Part shown: in pieces, positions 27,401-36,358 of the stretch | Numbering within the stretch: position 1 is the first letter of the stretch | Layout: the number at the start of each line of letters is the position of its first letter | Assembly: GCF_003350475.1 (NCBI RefSeq) | Contig: NZ_QQAV01000001.1 | Coordinates: 426,836-490,835 of the forward strand | Direction: 5' to 3' | Length of the DNA: 64,000 bases | Source: Pseudacidovorax intermedius | GTDB taxonomy: Bacteria > Pseudomonadota > Gammaproteobacteria > Burkholderiales > Burkholderiaceae_C | Translations under genes and position numbers: made by a program | Notes under the pieces: generated by a model | Database searches by the model: none | What the model saw: only the letters and a program-made list of their open reading frames with translations | What the model was told of the DNA's origin: nothing

Positions 27401-28723
27401 TCAGGCGCCACAATCAGCGGTGTCCCGGCGCGTGAGCTTCTTCTCGGTCGCGTACTTGTCCGCCGTCGTCTTGACCAGCGGCTTGAGGATGGCCTCGTCC
27501 GCCTGGTACCAGTCGGACATGCCGCCCCACTTGGCGCCGTCCCAGGTGTGCACGCGGGCCCAGCTGGAGCCCATGTGGTCCTGGCAGCTGGTGCTGATGG
27601 GTCGCATCACGCCCGAGAAGCCCAGCGCGTCCAGCTTCTTCTGGTCGAGTGCCAGGTTCTCCATGCCCCAGCGCACCTGCTCGCCGGTCATGACCTTGCC
27701 CTTGCCGAAGCGCTCCTGCGCGCGCTTAACGGCCTCGACGGTGAGCATCTGGATGATCACGCCGCGGGTGTAGAGCACCGAGCCCACCTCGTCGCGCGGA
27801 CCGGTGCCCTGGCCCTTGTCGTGCACGGTCTTGAGGATGTCCTGGATCACCTTCGGCTCGGTGCCCGAGGTATTGAGCGCCAGCGCGTTGTAGCCCTTGG
27901 CGTTGGCGCCCACGTCGCGCACATCGGGCTCGGCGCCGGCCCACCATACGCCGTACATCTTCTCGCGCGGGTAGCCCGTGGCCACGGCCTCCTTGAGGGC
28001 GGTGGAGTTCATCACGCCCCAGCCCCACAGCAGCACGAAGTCGGGCCGCTGCTGGCGCACCTGCAGCCAGGCCGACTTCTGCTCCACGCCTGGCGCCGTC
28101 ACCGGGATCAGCGACAGGTCGAAGCCATGCAGCTTGGCGCGCTCCTGCAGCAGCGGGATCGGCTCCTTGCCGAAGGGGGAGTCGTGGTAGACCAGCGCGA
28201 TCTTCTTGCCCTTGAGCTTGTCGAGCCCACCTTCCTTCTTGCCCAGGTGCTGGATCAGGATGTCGGCCGCCGTCCAGTAGCTGCCCATGAGCGGGAAGTT
28301 CCACTTGAAGACATTGCCGTCCTGCGACGCGCCCAGGCCATAGCCCAGCGTGATGAGCGGGATCTTGTCCTGCGGCACCTTGTCGGTCAGCGCGAAGGTG
28401 ATGCCGGTGGCCTGCGGATCGAACACGGCCACGCCGGGGCGGCCCTTGAGGCGCTCGTAGCATTCCACGCCCTTGTCGGTGGCGTAGCCCGTCTCGCACT
28501 CTTCGTACGCAATCTTCACGCCGTTGATGCCACCCTGGGCGTTGACCAGCTTGATGTAGTCCTGCTTGCCATTGGCCCAGGGCGTGCCGTTGGGCGCATA
28601 GGGCCCCGTGCGATAGACCAGCAGCGGGAAGAACTGCTCCTTGGCCTGTGCCAGGGCCTGGCCGGCCGTACCCGCAAGGGTGGCAACGGCCGCGGCGGCC
28701 AGGACGAGGGATTTCAGCTTCAT
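27401..28723 (-). CDS. Liv-type ABC transporter periplasmic substrate-binding protein
   Basis: A 440-residue type I periplasmic binding protein. The signal peptide is MKLKSLVLAAAAVATLAGTA with cleavage likely after ALA near residue 25. The mature lobe begins QFFPLLVYRTGPYAPNGTPW and includes QGGINGVKIAYEECETGY. It differs from leucine-binding proteins and matches the group linked to acyl-CoA ligases, so organic or aromatic acids are likelier than amino acids (inference). Strong ribosome site AGAAGGAGAC. The large gap and hairpin after it are typical of a highly expressed binding protein. Confidence 0.92.
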   Translation of the reverse strand: MKLKSLVLAAAAVATLAGTAGQALAQAKEQFFPLLVYRTGPYAPNGTPWANGKQDYIKLVNAQGGINGVKIAYEECETGYATDKGVECYERLKGRPGVAVFDPQATGITFALTDKVPQDKIPLITLGYGLGASQDGNVFKWNFPLMGSYWTAADILIQHLGKKEGGLDKLKGKKIALVYHDSPFGKEPIPLLQERAKLHGFDLSLIPVTAPGVEQKSAWLQVRQQRPDFVLLWGWGVMNSTALKEAVATGYPREKMYGVWWAGAEPDVRDVGANAKGYNALALNTSGTEPKVIQDILKTVHDKGQGTGPRDEVGSVLYTRGVIIQMLTVEAVKRAQERFGKGKVMTGEQVRWGMENLALDQKKLDALGFSGVMRPISTSCQDHMGSSWARVHTWDGAKWGGMSDWYQADEAILKPLVKTTADKYATEKKLTRRDTADCGA

Positions 28724-28797
28724 GGTTGTCTCCTTCTGGTGGTGAACTCGGATCAGGACATCTCGCGGGGCTACAAGGATTGCGTGCGGAGCACAGG

Positions 28798-28914
28798 TGG
28801 CCGCGGAGCAGGCCATGTCAGCGACCTCCGCGGAACCGGCTTTGCCGGGCCGCTGGAGGTGCCCCCTGAAGGGGGTTGGCGGAGCGCGCGCAGCGCGCGA
28901 AGACTGGGGGTGAG
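28798..28914. repeat. Three-stem-loop interspersed element, copy 1
   Basis: Starts with a 24-nt segment (28798-28821) identical to 57544-57567. Stem-loop A: ACCTCC/GGAGGT, GCGG/CCGC and CCGGC-TTT-GCCGG (28824-28860). Stem-loop B: CCCCC-TGAA-GGGGG (28862-28875). Stem-loop C: CGCGCG-CAG-CGCGCG approximately (28885-28899). It fills the gap between the binding-protein and livM genes. Confidence 0.75.
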
Positions 28915-28919
28915 CATGT

Positions 28920-29984
28920 TCAATGCGGGAAGGGCCACAGGCGCAATTTCTCTTTGAACGTGGACCAGAGGCGTGCGAGCCCGTGCGGCTCCACGATCAG
29001 GAAGAACACGATCAGCGCGCCGAAGATCATGAATTCGAGGTGCGAGGCCAGCGCCGTCGACATCGACACGCCGAACCAACCGGGCAGCTGGTTCAGGAAG
29101 ATGGGCAGCAGCACGATGAAGGCCGCGCCGAAGAAGCTGCCCATGATCGAGCCGAGCCCGCCGATGATCACCATGAACAGCAGCTGGAAGGAGCGGTCGA
29201 TGCTGAAGGCTGCGGGCTCCCACGCACCCAGGTGCACGAAGCCCCACAGCGCCCCGGCCACGCCCACGATGAAGCTGCTGACCGCGAACGCCGTGAGCTT
29301 GGCGTACACCGGCCGGATGCCGATCACCGCGGCGGCCACGTCCATGTCGCGCATCGCCATCCACTCGCGGCCGATGCTGCTGCGCGTGAGGTTCTTGGCC
29401 AGCAGCGCGAACACGCTGACGAAGGCCAGGCACAGCAGGTACTTCTGCGCCGGCGTCTCCACCGGCAGGCCGAACACGTTCAGGCCCGCCACGCTCACCG
29501 AACCCGATGCCGAGTTGTTGGTGAACCACTGGATGCGCAGGAAGGCCCAGTCGGTGAAGAACTGCGCGGCAAGCGTGGCCACTGCCAGGTACAGGCCCTT
29601 GATGCGCAGGCTGGGTATGCCGAAGAGCACGCCCACGCCGGTGGCGCACAGCCCGCCCAGCAGCAGCGAGGCGATCAGCGGCATGCCTTCGATGCGCACA
29701 TGGAAGTTGTAGGCCGCATAGGCGCCCACCGCCATGAAGGCGCCGGTGCCCAGCGAGATCTGCCCGCAGTAGCCCACCAGGATGTTCAGCCCCAGCGCGG
29801 CCAGCGAGAGGATGAGGAAGGGCGTGAGGATGGCGCGCAGCCAGTATTCCGACGCCAGCGCCGGCACCGCGGCAAAGGCCACCACCAGCAGCGCGAGGAT
29901 GGCGACGCGGTCCTGCAGGATCGGAAAGATCTGCTGGTCCGCCCTATAGCTCGACTTGAACTGTCCGTTCTCTCTGTACAGCAT
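28920..29984 (-). CDS. livM: Branched-chain-type ABC transporter permease LivM
   Basis: A 354-residue permease with about nine hydrophobic segments. The conserved LivM region LGLNILVGYCGQISLGTGAF is near residues 63-85, and the EAA-like cytoplasmic loop MAMRDMDVAAAVIGIRP lies before AFAVSSFIVGVAGALWG. It has a 9-nt gap after livH and is followed downstream by the interspersed repeat. Works with livH as the membrane channel. Confidence 0.94.
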   Translation of the reverse strand: MLYRENGQFKSSYRADQQIFPILQDRVAILALLVVAFAAVPALASEYWLRAILTPFLILSLAALGLNILVGYCGQISLGTGAFMAVGAYAAYNFHVRIEGMPLIASLLLGGLCATGVGVLFGIPSLRIKGLYLAVATLAAQFFTDWAFLRIQWFTNNSASGSVSVAGLNVFGLPVETPAQKYLLCLAFVSVFALLAKNLTRSSIGREWMAMRDMDVAAAVIGIRPVYAKLTAFAVSSFIVGVAGALWGFVHLGAWEPAAFSIDRSFQLLFMVIIGGLGSIMGSFFGAAFIVLLPIFLNQLPGWFGVSMSTALASHLEFMIFGALIVFFLIVEPHGLARLWSTFKEKLRLWPFPH

Positions 29985-29993
29985 GAGGGTCCT

Positions 29994-30923
29994 TCAGACG
30001 CGATCAATGATCTTTTCGCCGAACAGGCCCTGGGGCCGCACGAGCAGGAAGACAAGCGCGAGCACATACGCGAACCAGATCTCGATGCCGCCGCCCAGCA
30101 TGGGCCCGAGGTAGATCTCCGACAGCTTCTCGCCCACGCCGATCAGCAGGCCGCCGATGATGGCGCCGGGCACCGAGGTGAGGCCGCCCAGGATCACCAC
30201 CGGCAGCGCCTTGAGCGCCACCAGCGACAGCGAGAACTGCACGCCCAGCTTGGAGCCCCAGATGATCCCGGCCACCAGCGCCGCGAAACCGGCCACCGAC
30301 CACACGATCACCCAGATGCGGTTGAGCGGGATGCCGATGGACTGCGCGGCCTGGTGGTCGTCGGCCACGGCGCGCAGGGCGCGGCCGGTGGAGGTCTTCT
30401 GGAAGAACAGGCTCAGCGCCAGCACCAGGGCCGCCGCCACGCCCGCGGCGATGAGGTCTTCCTTGCTGACGAGCAGGCCACCTTCGAAGGTGCCTTCGAA
30501 CAGCATCATCGGGTCCTTGGGCATGCCGACGTCGATCTTGTAGATGTCGTTGCCGAACAGCGTCTGGCCCAGGCCGTCGAGGAAGTAGGTGATGCCCAGC
30601 GTGGCCATGAGCAGCGTGATGTGCTCCTGGTTGACCAGCTTCGACAGCGCCAGCCGCTCGATCAGCCAGGCCACGATCACCATCACGCCCATGGCCGCGA
30701 TGAAGGCCAGCAGGTTCGCCAGCAGCAGGCTTTCGAAGCCCAACAGCCTCGGGAACCATTCCGCAAAGCGCGCCATGGCCAGCGCCGCGAACAGCACCAT
30801 GGCGCCCTGCGCGAAGTTGAAGACGCCGCTGGCCTTGTAGATGAGCACGAAGCCCAGCGCGATCAGCGAATACAGCATGCCCACCATGAGGCCGCCGAAA
30901 AGGGTCTCGAGAAAGAATCCCAT
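29994..30923 (-). CDS. livH: Branched-chain-type ABC transporter permease LivH
   Basis: A 309-residue permease with the LivH hallmarks: MVGMLYSLIALGFVLIYKAS at the N-terminus followed by GVFNFAQGAMVLFAALA, and the loop LRAVADDHQAAQSIGIPLNR. The ATG at 30923 (MGFFLETLFGG) lies 1 nt from the livG stop, so translation is nearly coupled. It is part of the operon running from the acyl-CoA synthetase to the PaaK-like ligase. Confidence 0.94.
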   Translation of the reverse strand: MGFFLETLFGGLMVGMLYSLIALGFVLIYKASGVFNFAQGAMVLFAALAMARFAEWFPRLLGFESLLLANLLAFIAAMGVMVIVAWLIERLALSKLVNQEHITLLMATLGITYFLDGLGQTLFGNDIYKIDVGMPKDPMMLFEGTFEGGLLVSKEDLIAAGVAAALVLALSLFFQKTSTGRALRAVADDHQAAQSIGIPLNRIWVIVWSVAGFAALVAGIIWGSKLGVQFSLSLVALKALPVVILGGLTSVPGAIIGGLLIGVGEKLSEIYLGPMLGGGIEIWFAYVLALVFLLVRPQGLFGEKIIDRV

Positions 30924-30924
30924 G

Positions 30925-31758
30925 TCAGTGCTCCGCACCCAGGTAGGCCCGGATCACTTCCGGGTTGTTGCGCACCTCGTCGGGCGTGCCGTCGCCGATC
31001 TTCTTGCCGTAGTCCAGCACCACGACGCGGTCGCTGATGTCCATCACCACGCCCATGTCGTGCTCGATCAGCACGATGGTGGTGCCGAACTCGTCGTTCA
31101 CGTCCAGGATGAAGCGGCTCATGTCCTGCTTCTCCTCCACGTTCATGCCGGCCATGGGCTCGTCCAGCAGCAGCACCTGCGGCTCCATGGCCAGGGCGCG
31201 GCCCAGATCCACGCGCTTCTGCAGGCCGTAGGGCAGGCGGCCCACCGGCGTCTTGCGCCACGCCTGGATCTCCAGGAAGTCGATGATGCGTTCGACGAAC
31301 TCGCGGTGGCGGATCTCCTCGCGCTCGGCCGGGCCGAGGCGGAAGGCCTGGGCGAGCAGGCCGCACTTCATCTTGAGGTTGCGGCCCGTCATGATGTTGT
31401 CCAGCACGCTCATGCCCTTGAACAGGGCCAGGTTCTGGAAGGTCCGGGCCACGCCCATCTCGGCCACCTGGCGCGAGTTCATGTGGCGGAAGGTCTGGCC
31501 GCGGAAGGTGATCTGCCCTTCCTGCGGCTGGTAGACGCCGTTGATGCAGTTGAGCATCGAGCTCTTGCCGGCACCGTTGGGCCCGATGATCGAGCGCACC
31601 TCGTGCGCGCGCACGTCGAAGCTGATGTCGGTGAGCGCCTTGACGCCGCCGAAGCGCAAGGTGATGTTCTGCACGTCGAGGATCACGTCTCCGATGCCGC
31701 GTCCCTGGGCGGGCGCGCTGGCGGCCATGGCCAGCTCCTGGGCGGTCGTCGCGTTCAT
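30925..31758 (-). CDS. livG: Branched-chain-type ABC transporter ATP-binding protein LivG
   Basis: A 277-residue ABC ATPase. Walker A GPNGAGKSSM, the Q-loop ARTFQNLALF, a degenerate signature LPYGLQKRVDLGRAL as common in LivG, Walker B VLLLDEPMAGMN and the switch His in VLIEHDMG are present. The ATG overlaps the stop of the upstream acyl-CoA synthetase (ATGA), which ties fatty/aromatic acid activation to this transporter. Confidence 0.94.
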   Translation of the reverse strand: MNATTAQELAMAASAPAQGRGIGDVILDVQNITLRFGGVKALTDISFDVRAHEVRSIIGPNGAGKSSMLNCINGVYQPQEGQITFRGQTFRHMNSRQVAEMGVARTFQNLALFKGMSVLDNIMTGRNLKMKCGLLAQAFRLGPAEREEIRHREFVERIIDFLEIQAWRKTPVGRLPYGLQKRVDLGRALAMEPQVLLLDEPMAGMNVEEKQDMSRFILDVNDEFGTTIVLIEHDMGVVMDISDRVVVLDYGKKIGDGTPDEVRNNPEVIRAYLGAEH

Positions 31759-33719
31759 GCAGCAGCCTTCATGGAGGGGAAGCAGCGCGCTTCCACGATC
31801 TTGAGCGTGGCGCTCACGCTGCCGGTGCGGCCGTCCTCGAACTTGACCTGCGTCTCGATGAACTGCTCGGTCTTGCCGGCGTAGAGCGCCTCGACCAGCA
31901 CGGCGTACTTGTCGGCGATGAAGCCGCGGCGGACCTTGCGGGTGCGGGTGAGCTCGTCGTCGTCCGGGTCCAGCTCCTTGTGCAGCACCAGGAAGCGCGC
32001 AATCTGCGTGGCCTCCATGCCCTCTTCCGCGGCCAAGTCGGCATTGACCTGCTCGATGCACTCGCGCACCAACTGCAGCACCTCGGCCTTGCCGGCCAGG
32101 TCCACGTAGCCGCCGTAGGGCAGCGCGCGGCGCTCGGCCCAGTTGCCCACGGCCTCGTAGTCGATGTTGATGAAGGCGCAGACCTCGTCGCGCGCATGGC
32201 CGAAGCAGACGGCCTCCTTGATCTGCGGGAAGAACTTGAGCTTGTTCTCGATGTAGTTGGGCGCAAACATCGCGCCGCCCGCGAGGCGGCCGACGTCCTT
32301 GGCGCGGTCGATGATGCGCAGGTGGCCCTCGTGGTCGATCACGCCGGCGTCGCCGGTGTGGAAGTAGCCGTCGGCATCGAGCACCTCGGCGGTGGCGTCG
32401 GGGCGCTTGTAGTACTCCTTGAGCACCGACACGCCGCGCACCAGCACCTCGCCGCTGTCGGCGATCTTCAGCTCCATGCCCGGCGCGGCCGTGCCCACGC
32501 TGGTGAGCTTGACGTCGCCGTCGCGCTGCAGGCACACATAGGCGCAGGTCTCGGTCTGGCCATAGAACTGCTTGAGGTTGACGCCGATGGAGCGGTAGAA
32601 GCGGAACAGATCCGGCCCGATGGCCGCGCCGGCGGTGTAGGCCACGCGGATGCGGCTCATGCCCAGCACGTTGCGCAGCGGGCCGTAGACCATCAGGTTG
32701 CCCAGGCCGTACATCAGCCGGTCGGCAAAGCCCACCGGCCGCCCGGCCAGGATGTCGGCGCCCACGCGGCGGGCCAGGGCCATGAACTTCGCGTACATCC
32801 AGCGCTTGGGCGCGGCGGCATCTTCCATGCGGATCGACACGGCGGTGAGCAGGCCCTCGAAGGTGCGCGGCGGGCCGAAGTAGTAGCTGGGCCCGATCTC
32901 GCGCATGTCGTTCATCACTGTGGCGGCGGACTCGGGGCAGTTGAGCGTGAAGCCGCCCACCAGCCACTGCGCCACCGAGAACAGGTGGTCGCCCACCCAG
33001 GCCATGGGCAGGTAGCTCATGATGTCGTCGCCGGGGCCCAGGCGGTCGGTCTCGACGCCGCCGCGGCCCGCGGACATGAAGCTGGCGTGCGTCTGGCACA
33101 CGCCCTTGGGCCGGCCGGTGGTGCCCGAGGTGTAGAGGATCACGGCCACGTCGTCGGGCTGGCCGGCGGCCACGGCCCGGTCGAAGAAGCCGGGCGTGGC
33201 GGCATCGAAGGCGCGGCCCAGCGCGCGCAGCTGCTCGTAGCTCATCAGGCCAGGCTGGTCGTAGTGGCGCAGGCCGCGCGGGTCGTCGTAGACGATGGCG
33301 CGCAGGCCGGCACTGCCCGGGTTGGCCGTCTGCTGCAACTCGCGGCATTCGAGCAGCTTGTCGACCTGCTCCTGGTCTTCGGCAAAGACGAACTCGATGC
33401 CGGCATCGTCCAGCATGAACACCATCTCGGCCGCCGCGGCGTCCTGGTAGAGCGGCACCGGCACGCCGCCCACGCTCTGGGCCGCCACCACCGCGAAGTA
33501 CAGGTGCGGCCGGTTCGCGCCCACGATGGCCAGATTGGCCCCGGCCGCGAAGCCCAGGCTGGCCAGGCCGCAGGCCAGCTCGCGCACTTCGGTCGCGGCC
33601 TGCGACCAGTTCCAGGTCTGCCAGATGCCCAGGTCCTTCTCGCGCACGGCGGGCGCATCCGGACGCTGGCGCGCATGCGCCATCAAGAGGCGAGGGAAGG
33701 TGTTGGCTTGAGGTTCCAC
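31755..33719 (-). CDS. AMP-dependent long-chain acyl-CoA synthetase-like ligase
   Basis: A 654-residue adenylate-forming ligase. The P-loop-like motif is ILYTSGTTGRPKGV, followed by YLPMAWVGDHLFSV, the FYGQTETCAYV adenine motif and YFHTGDAGVIDHEGHLRIID. The C-terminal domain is longer than in standard FadD, as in the very-long-chain synthetase group that accompanies Liv operons in Burkholderiales. The start is a GTG at 33719 (VEPQANTFPRL); another GTG lies 9 codons upstream. First gene of the operon and divergent from a Crp/Fnr regulator. Confidence 0.92.
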   Translation of the reverse strand: MEPQANTFPRLLMAHARQRPDAPAVREKDLGIWQTWNWSQAATEVRELACGLASLGFAAGANLAIVGANRPHLYFAVVAAQSVGGVPVPLYQDAAAAEMVFMLDDAGIEFVFAEDQEQVDKLLECRELQQTANPGSAGLRAIVYDDPRGLRHYDQPGLMSYEQLRALGRAFDAATPGFFDRAVAAGQPDDVAVILYTSGTTGRPKGVCQTHASFMSAGRGGVETDRLGPGDDIMSYLPMAWVGDHLFSVAQWLVGGFTLNCPESAATVMNDMREIGPSYYFGPPRTFEGLLTAVSIRMEDAAAPKRWMYAKFMALARRVGADILAGRPVGFADRLMYGLGNLMVYGPLRNVLGMSRIRVAYTAGAAIGPDLFRFYRSIGVNLKQFYGQTETCAYVCLQRDGDVKLTSVGTAAPGMELKIADSGEVLVRGVSVLKEYYKRPDATAEVLDADGYFHTGDAGVIDHEGHLRIIDRAKDVGRLAGGAMFAPNYIENKLKFFPQIKEAVCFGHARDEVCAFINIDYEAVGNWAERRALPYGGYVDLAGKAEVLQLVRECIEQVNADLAAEEGMEATQIARFLVLHKELDPDDDELTRTRKVRRGFIADKYAVLVEALYAGKTEQFIETQVKFEDGRTGSVSATLKIVEARCFPSMKAAA

Positions 33720-33753
33720 GCCGCGCAATTTAGGCGCCACTTTGACGTCGTGG

Positions 33754-33769
33754 TGTCGTTGTGACGACA
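33754..33769. promoter_or_regulatory. Palindrome TGTCGT-N4-ACGACA, candidate Crp/Fnr-family operator
   Basis: TGTCGTTGTGACGACA is a perfect 6+6 inverted repeat with a 4-nt centre, in the 82-nt gap between the divergent acyl-CoA synthetase and the Crp-like gene, 32 nt before the latter. Confidence 0.5.
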
Positions 33770-33801
33770 ATCCTAGGGACTCCACTCTCGGGACTTTCCC
33801 C

Positions 33802-34581
33802 ATGGGCGAACGAAGCCAGCGTAGCGCCAAGGCCACTGTGCGTGGGATCCGCGACCGGGTCCGCCCCGCCACCGAGGCCGAACTGCAGGCCATCCCCTGG
33901 CTGGACGCGCTGGCGCCCGCCGAACGGCGCCGCGCCGAGGCCGCGGTGGTGGTGGGCGAGGCCGAGGTGGGCGAGCAGGTGTGCCGCGTCGGCCGCGCGC
34001 CCACCTACTGGTTCGGCGTGATCGAAGGCCTGCTCAAGATGAGCAACGACCGCGCCGATGGCAGCCAGGTCACCTACAGCGGCCTGTCGCCGGGCGGCTG
34101 GTTCGGCGAGGGCACGGCCATCAAGCGCGAGCCCTACCGCTACAACGTGAGCGCGCTGCGGCGCAGCGTGGTGGCCGGGCTGCCGCTGGACAGCTTCCAC
34201 TGGCTGCTGGACCACTCCATCGGCTTCAACCGCTTCGTGATGAACCAGCTCAACGAGCGGCTGGGCCAGTTCATCGCGGCGGTGGAGATCGACCGGCTCA
34301 ACAACACCGACGCCCGCGTGGCCCGCAACCTGGCGGCCCTGTTCAACCCGGTGCTGTTCCCACGCGTGGGCGAGATGCTGCGCATCACGCAGCAGGAGCT
34401 GGCCTACCTGGTGGGCCTGTCTCGCCAGCGGGTCAACGAGTCGCTGGCGGCGCTCTCCTCACAAGGTGTCATACAAGTGGAGTACGGTGGCCTGCGCGTG
34501 CTCGATCTTCCTGCCCTGCGGCAGGGAGGCCGGGCCGCGCAGGGACGGCGCACCGCGCGCCGCCAGACCACCGAACCATGA
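33802..34581 (+). CDS. Crp/Fnr family transcriptional regulator
   Basis: A 259-residue regulator. The N-terminal cyclic-nucleotide-type beta-roll is at about residues 40-140 (FGVIEGLLKMSNDRADG, SGLSPGGWFGEGTAIKRE), and the C-terminal HTH is RITQQELAYLVGLSRQRVNE near residue 200. No Fnr-type cysteine cluster is present, and the effector is unknown. A basic tail of ~25 residues (GRRTARRQ) extends past the usual end. It is divergent from the ligase/Liv operon, its probable target, and overlaps the glycosyltransferase gene by 4 nt. Confidence 0.92.
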   Translation: MGERSQRSAKATVRGIRDRVRPATEAELQAIPWLDALAPAERRRAEAAVVVGEAEVGEQVCRVGRAPTYWFGVIEGLLKMSNDRADGSQVTYSGLSPGGWFGEGTAIKREPYRYNVSALRRSVVAGLPLDSFHWLLDHSIGFNRFVMNQLNERLGQFIAAVEIDRLNNTDARVARNLAALFNPVLFPRVGEMLRITQQELAYLVGLSRQRVNESLAALSSQGVIQVEYGGLRVLDLPALRQGGRAAQGRRTARRQTTEP

Positions 34582-35726
34582 TCCCTCCACACCCCGGCAA
34601 GCTCCTCATCCTCAGCGTCAGCGCAGGCAACGGCCATGTCCGCGCCGCGCAGGCCCTCGCGGCCACGGCGCAACTGCACTGGCCCGGCTGGCAATGCGTG
34701 CACATCGACGCGATGGCGCATGTGGCCGCGGGCTTCCGCAAGGTCTACACCGACTGGTACATCAAGCTCGTCAACCGCGCGCCCGACGTGTGGTCGTACC
34801 TGCACGGCAAGGCCGACGCTACGCCGCACAGCGCCGCCTCGCAGCGCCTGCGCCGCGGCATCGAGCGGCTGAGCGCACGCGAGCTGCTGCGCCAGATCGC
34901 CCGCGAGCGCCCCGACGCCATCGTCTGCACCCACTTCCTGCCGGCGGAGCTGCTGGCCCGCGAGCGCCAGCGCGCGCGCCTCGCGGCCTCGCTGTGGCTG
35001 CAGGTGACCGACTACGACCTGCACAACATGTGGATCGTGCCGGGCATGGCCGGCTATTTCGCGGCCAATGAAGAGGTGGCCTTCCGCATGCGCGCCCGCG
35101 GCCTGCCGGCGGCCCGCATCCATGTCACGGGCATCCCGGTGATGCCGGCCTTCGACGTGGCCACGGCCGAGCGCGAGGCGGCCGTGCGCAGCCTGGGGCT
35201 GGACACCGCGCGCGGCGTGGTGCTGATGGTCTCGGGCGGTGCCGGCGTGGGCGACCTGCCCAGCATGGCGCGGCGGGTACTCGCATTGCCGGACCAGGAC
35301 TTCCAGCTCGTCGCCGTGGCCGGCCGCAATGCCGAGGCCCATGCGCAGCTGCAGGCGCTGGCCGCGCAGCATGGCGGCCGCCTGCTGCCCATCGGCTTCA
35401 CCACCGAGATGGACCGGCTGATGACCGCCGCCGACCTGGTGGTGACCAAGCCCGGCGGGCTCACCATCTCCGAATGCATGGCGCTGGGCCGGCCCATGCT
35501 GCTGACCTCGCCCATCCCGGGGCAGGAAGAGCACAACGCCATCCACCTGCTGGAGGAAGGCGCCGCCTGGCTCACCGACGACGCCATCGGCCTGGACTAC
35601 AAGATCGCCCGGCTGATGGCCGACCCGCCCCGCCTGCGCGCCATGGCCGAGCGCAGCCGCGCGCTGGGCAAGCCGGGCGCCGCTCGCGCCGTGCTGATGC
35701 AAGTGATCGAAGGAACCGGCCGATGA
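34578..35726 (+). CDS. MGDG-synthase/MurG-like glycosyltransferase
   Basis: A 382-residue GT28-type glycosyltransferase. The N-terminal domain begins ILSVSAGNGHVRAAQALA, the motif of plant-type monogalactosyldiacylglycerol synthases. The C-terminal UDP-sugar site is VVTKPGGLTISECMALGRPM followed by PGQEEHNAIHL. Family members glycosylate diacylglycerol or make polysaccharides on the inner membrane. It is coupled by ATGA overlaps to the Crp-like gene before and the membrane-protein gene after. A glycolipid role is likely; the product is not known. Confidence 0.88.
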   Translation: MIPPHPGKLLILSVSAGNGHVRAAQALAATAQLHWPGWQCVHIDAMAHVAAGFRKVYTDWYIKLVNRAPDVWSYLHGKADATPHSAASQRLRRGIERLSARELLRQIARERPDAIVCTHFLPAELLARERQRARLAASLWLQVTDYDLHNMWIVPGMAGYFAANEEVAFRMRARGLPAARIHVTGIPVMPAFDVATAEREAAVRSLGLDTARGVVLMVSGGAGVGDLPSMARRVLALPDQDFQLVAVAGRNAEAHAQLQALAAQHGGRLLPIGFTTEMDRLMTAADLVVTKPGGLTISECMALGRPMLLTSPIPGQEEHNAIHLLEEGAAWLTDDAIGLDYKIARLMADPPRLRAMAERSRALGKPGAARAVLMQVIEGTGR

Positions 35727-36301
35727 GCGCCATCCGACCGCCGCGCACCGCGCGCACCGAGAGCCGTGCTTCCACGGCGCCGCTGACCTGGACCGTCGCC
35801 AAGCCTTCTGCCCGAGGCCAGGCCAGCAGCCTGCGCCGCGTGCTCGGCTATTACGCCTGGGCGCTGCTGATGGGCTTCTTCTTCGCCAATGCCGAGATCC
35901 AGATCGAAGGCGGTGCGGGCTGGGCCACCTCGCTGCCCACCTGGCGCATCGAGCACCACTGGCTGCTCGACATCTTCTGGGGCGGCCGCGCCATGACGGG
36001 CTACCACGCCTGGGTGTTCAGCTTCATGCTGCTGGTCTTCTTCATGCCGCTGGCCTTCAACGGCCGCTGGCGCTGGAGCGACTTCGTGCTGGCCCTGGGC
36101 GGCCTGGCCACCTTCTGGGTCAGCGAGGACTGCCTGTGGTTCGTGGCCAACCCGGCGTATGGCTGGGCCCGGCTCGACCCGGTGCATGCGCACTGGCATC
36201 CGCACTGGCTGCTGGGCCTGCCGGTGGACTACTGGTGGGGCGCGGCGCTGGCGGTGGGCATGGGTCTGCTCCACCTGCGGCTGGCCCGGCGCGGACACTG
36301 A
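35723..36301 (+). CDS. Multi-spanning membrane protein of unknown function
   Basis: A 192-residue integral membrane protein with about four hydrophobic segments after a 35-residue basic N-terminal tail (PPRTARTESRAS). They include LGYYAWALLMGFFFANAEI, HAWVFSFMLLVFFMPLAF, LALGGLATFWVSEDCLWFV and WGAALAVGMGLLHLRLA. It contains many Trp and His residues in loops (HAHWHPHWLLG). I do not recognise a family. It starts inside the glycosyltransferase stop codon, so it may act with that enzyme, perhaps in lipid handling. Confidence 0.75.
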   Translation: MSAIRPPRTARTESRASTAPLTWTVAKPSARGQASSLRRVLGYYAWALLMGFFFANAEIQIEGGAGWATSLPTWRIEHHWLLDIFWGGRAMTGYHAWVFSFMLLVFFMPLAFNGRWRWSDFVLALGGLATFWVSEDCLWFVANPAYGWARLDPVHAHWHPHWLLGLPVDYWWGAALAVGMGLLHLRLARRGH

Positions 36302-36358
36302 GACGCCACGCCCGGCCCGTCCTGGGCCAAGGCTTGATGCTTCCGGATCGCGGGGCGC

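Noticed and set aside
28741-28816. Extension of the binding-protein gene 31 codons upstream of 28723
   Set aside because: The extension runs into the interspersed element, and the ATG at 28723 has an ideal ribosome site and signal peptide.
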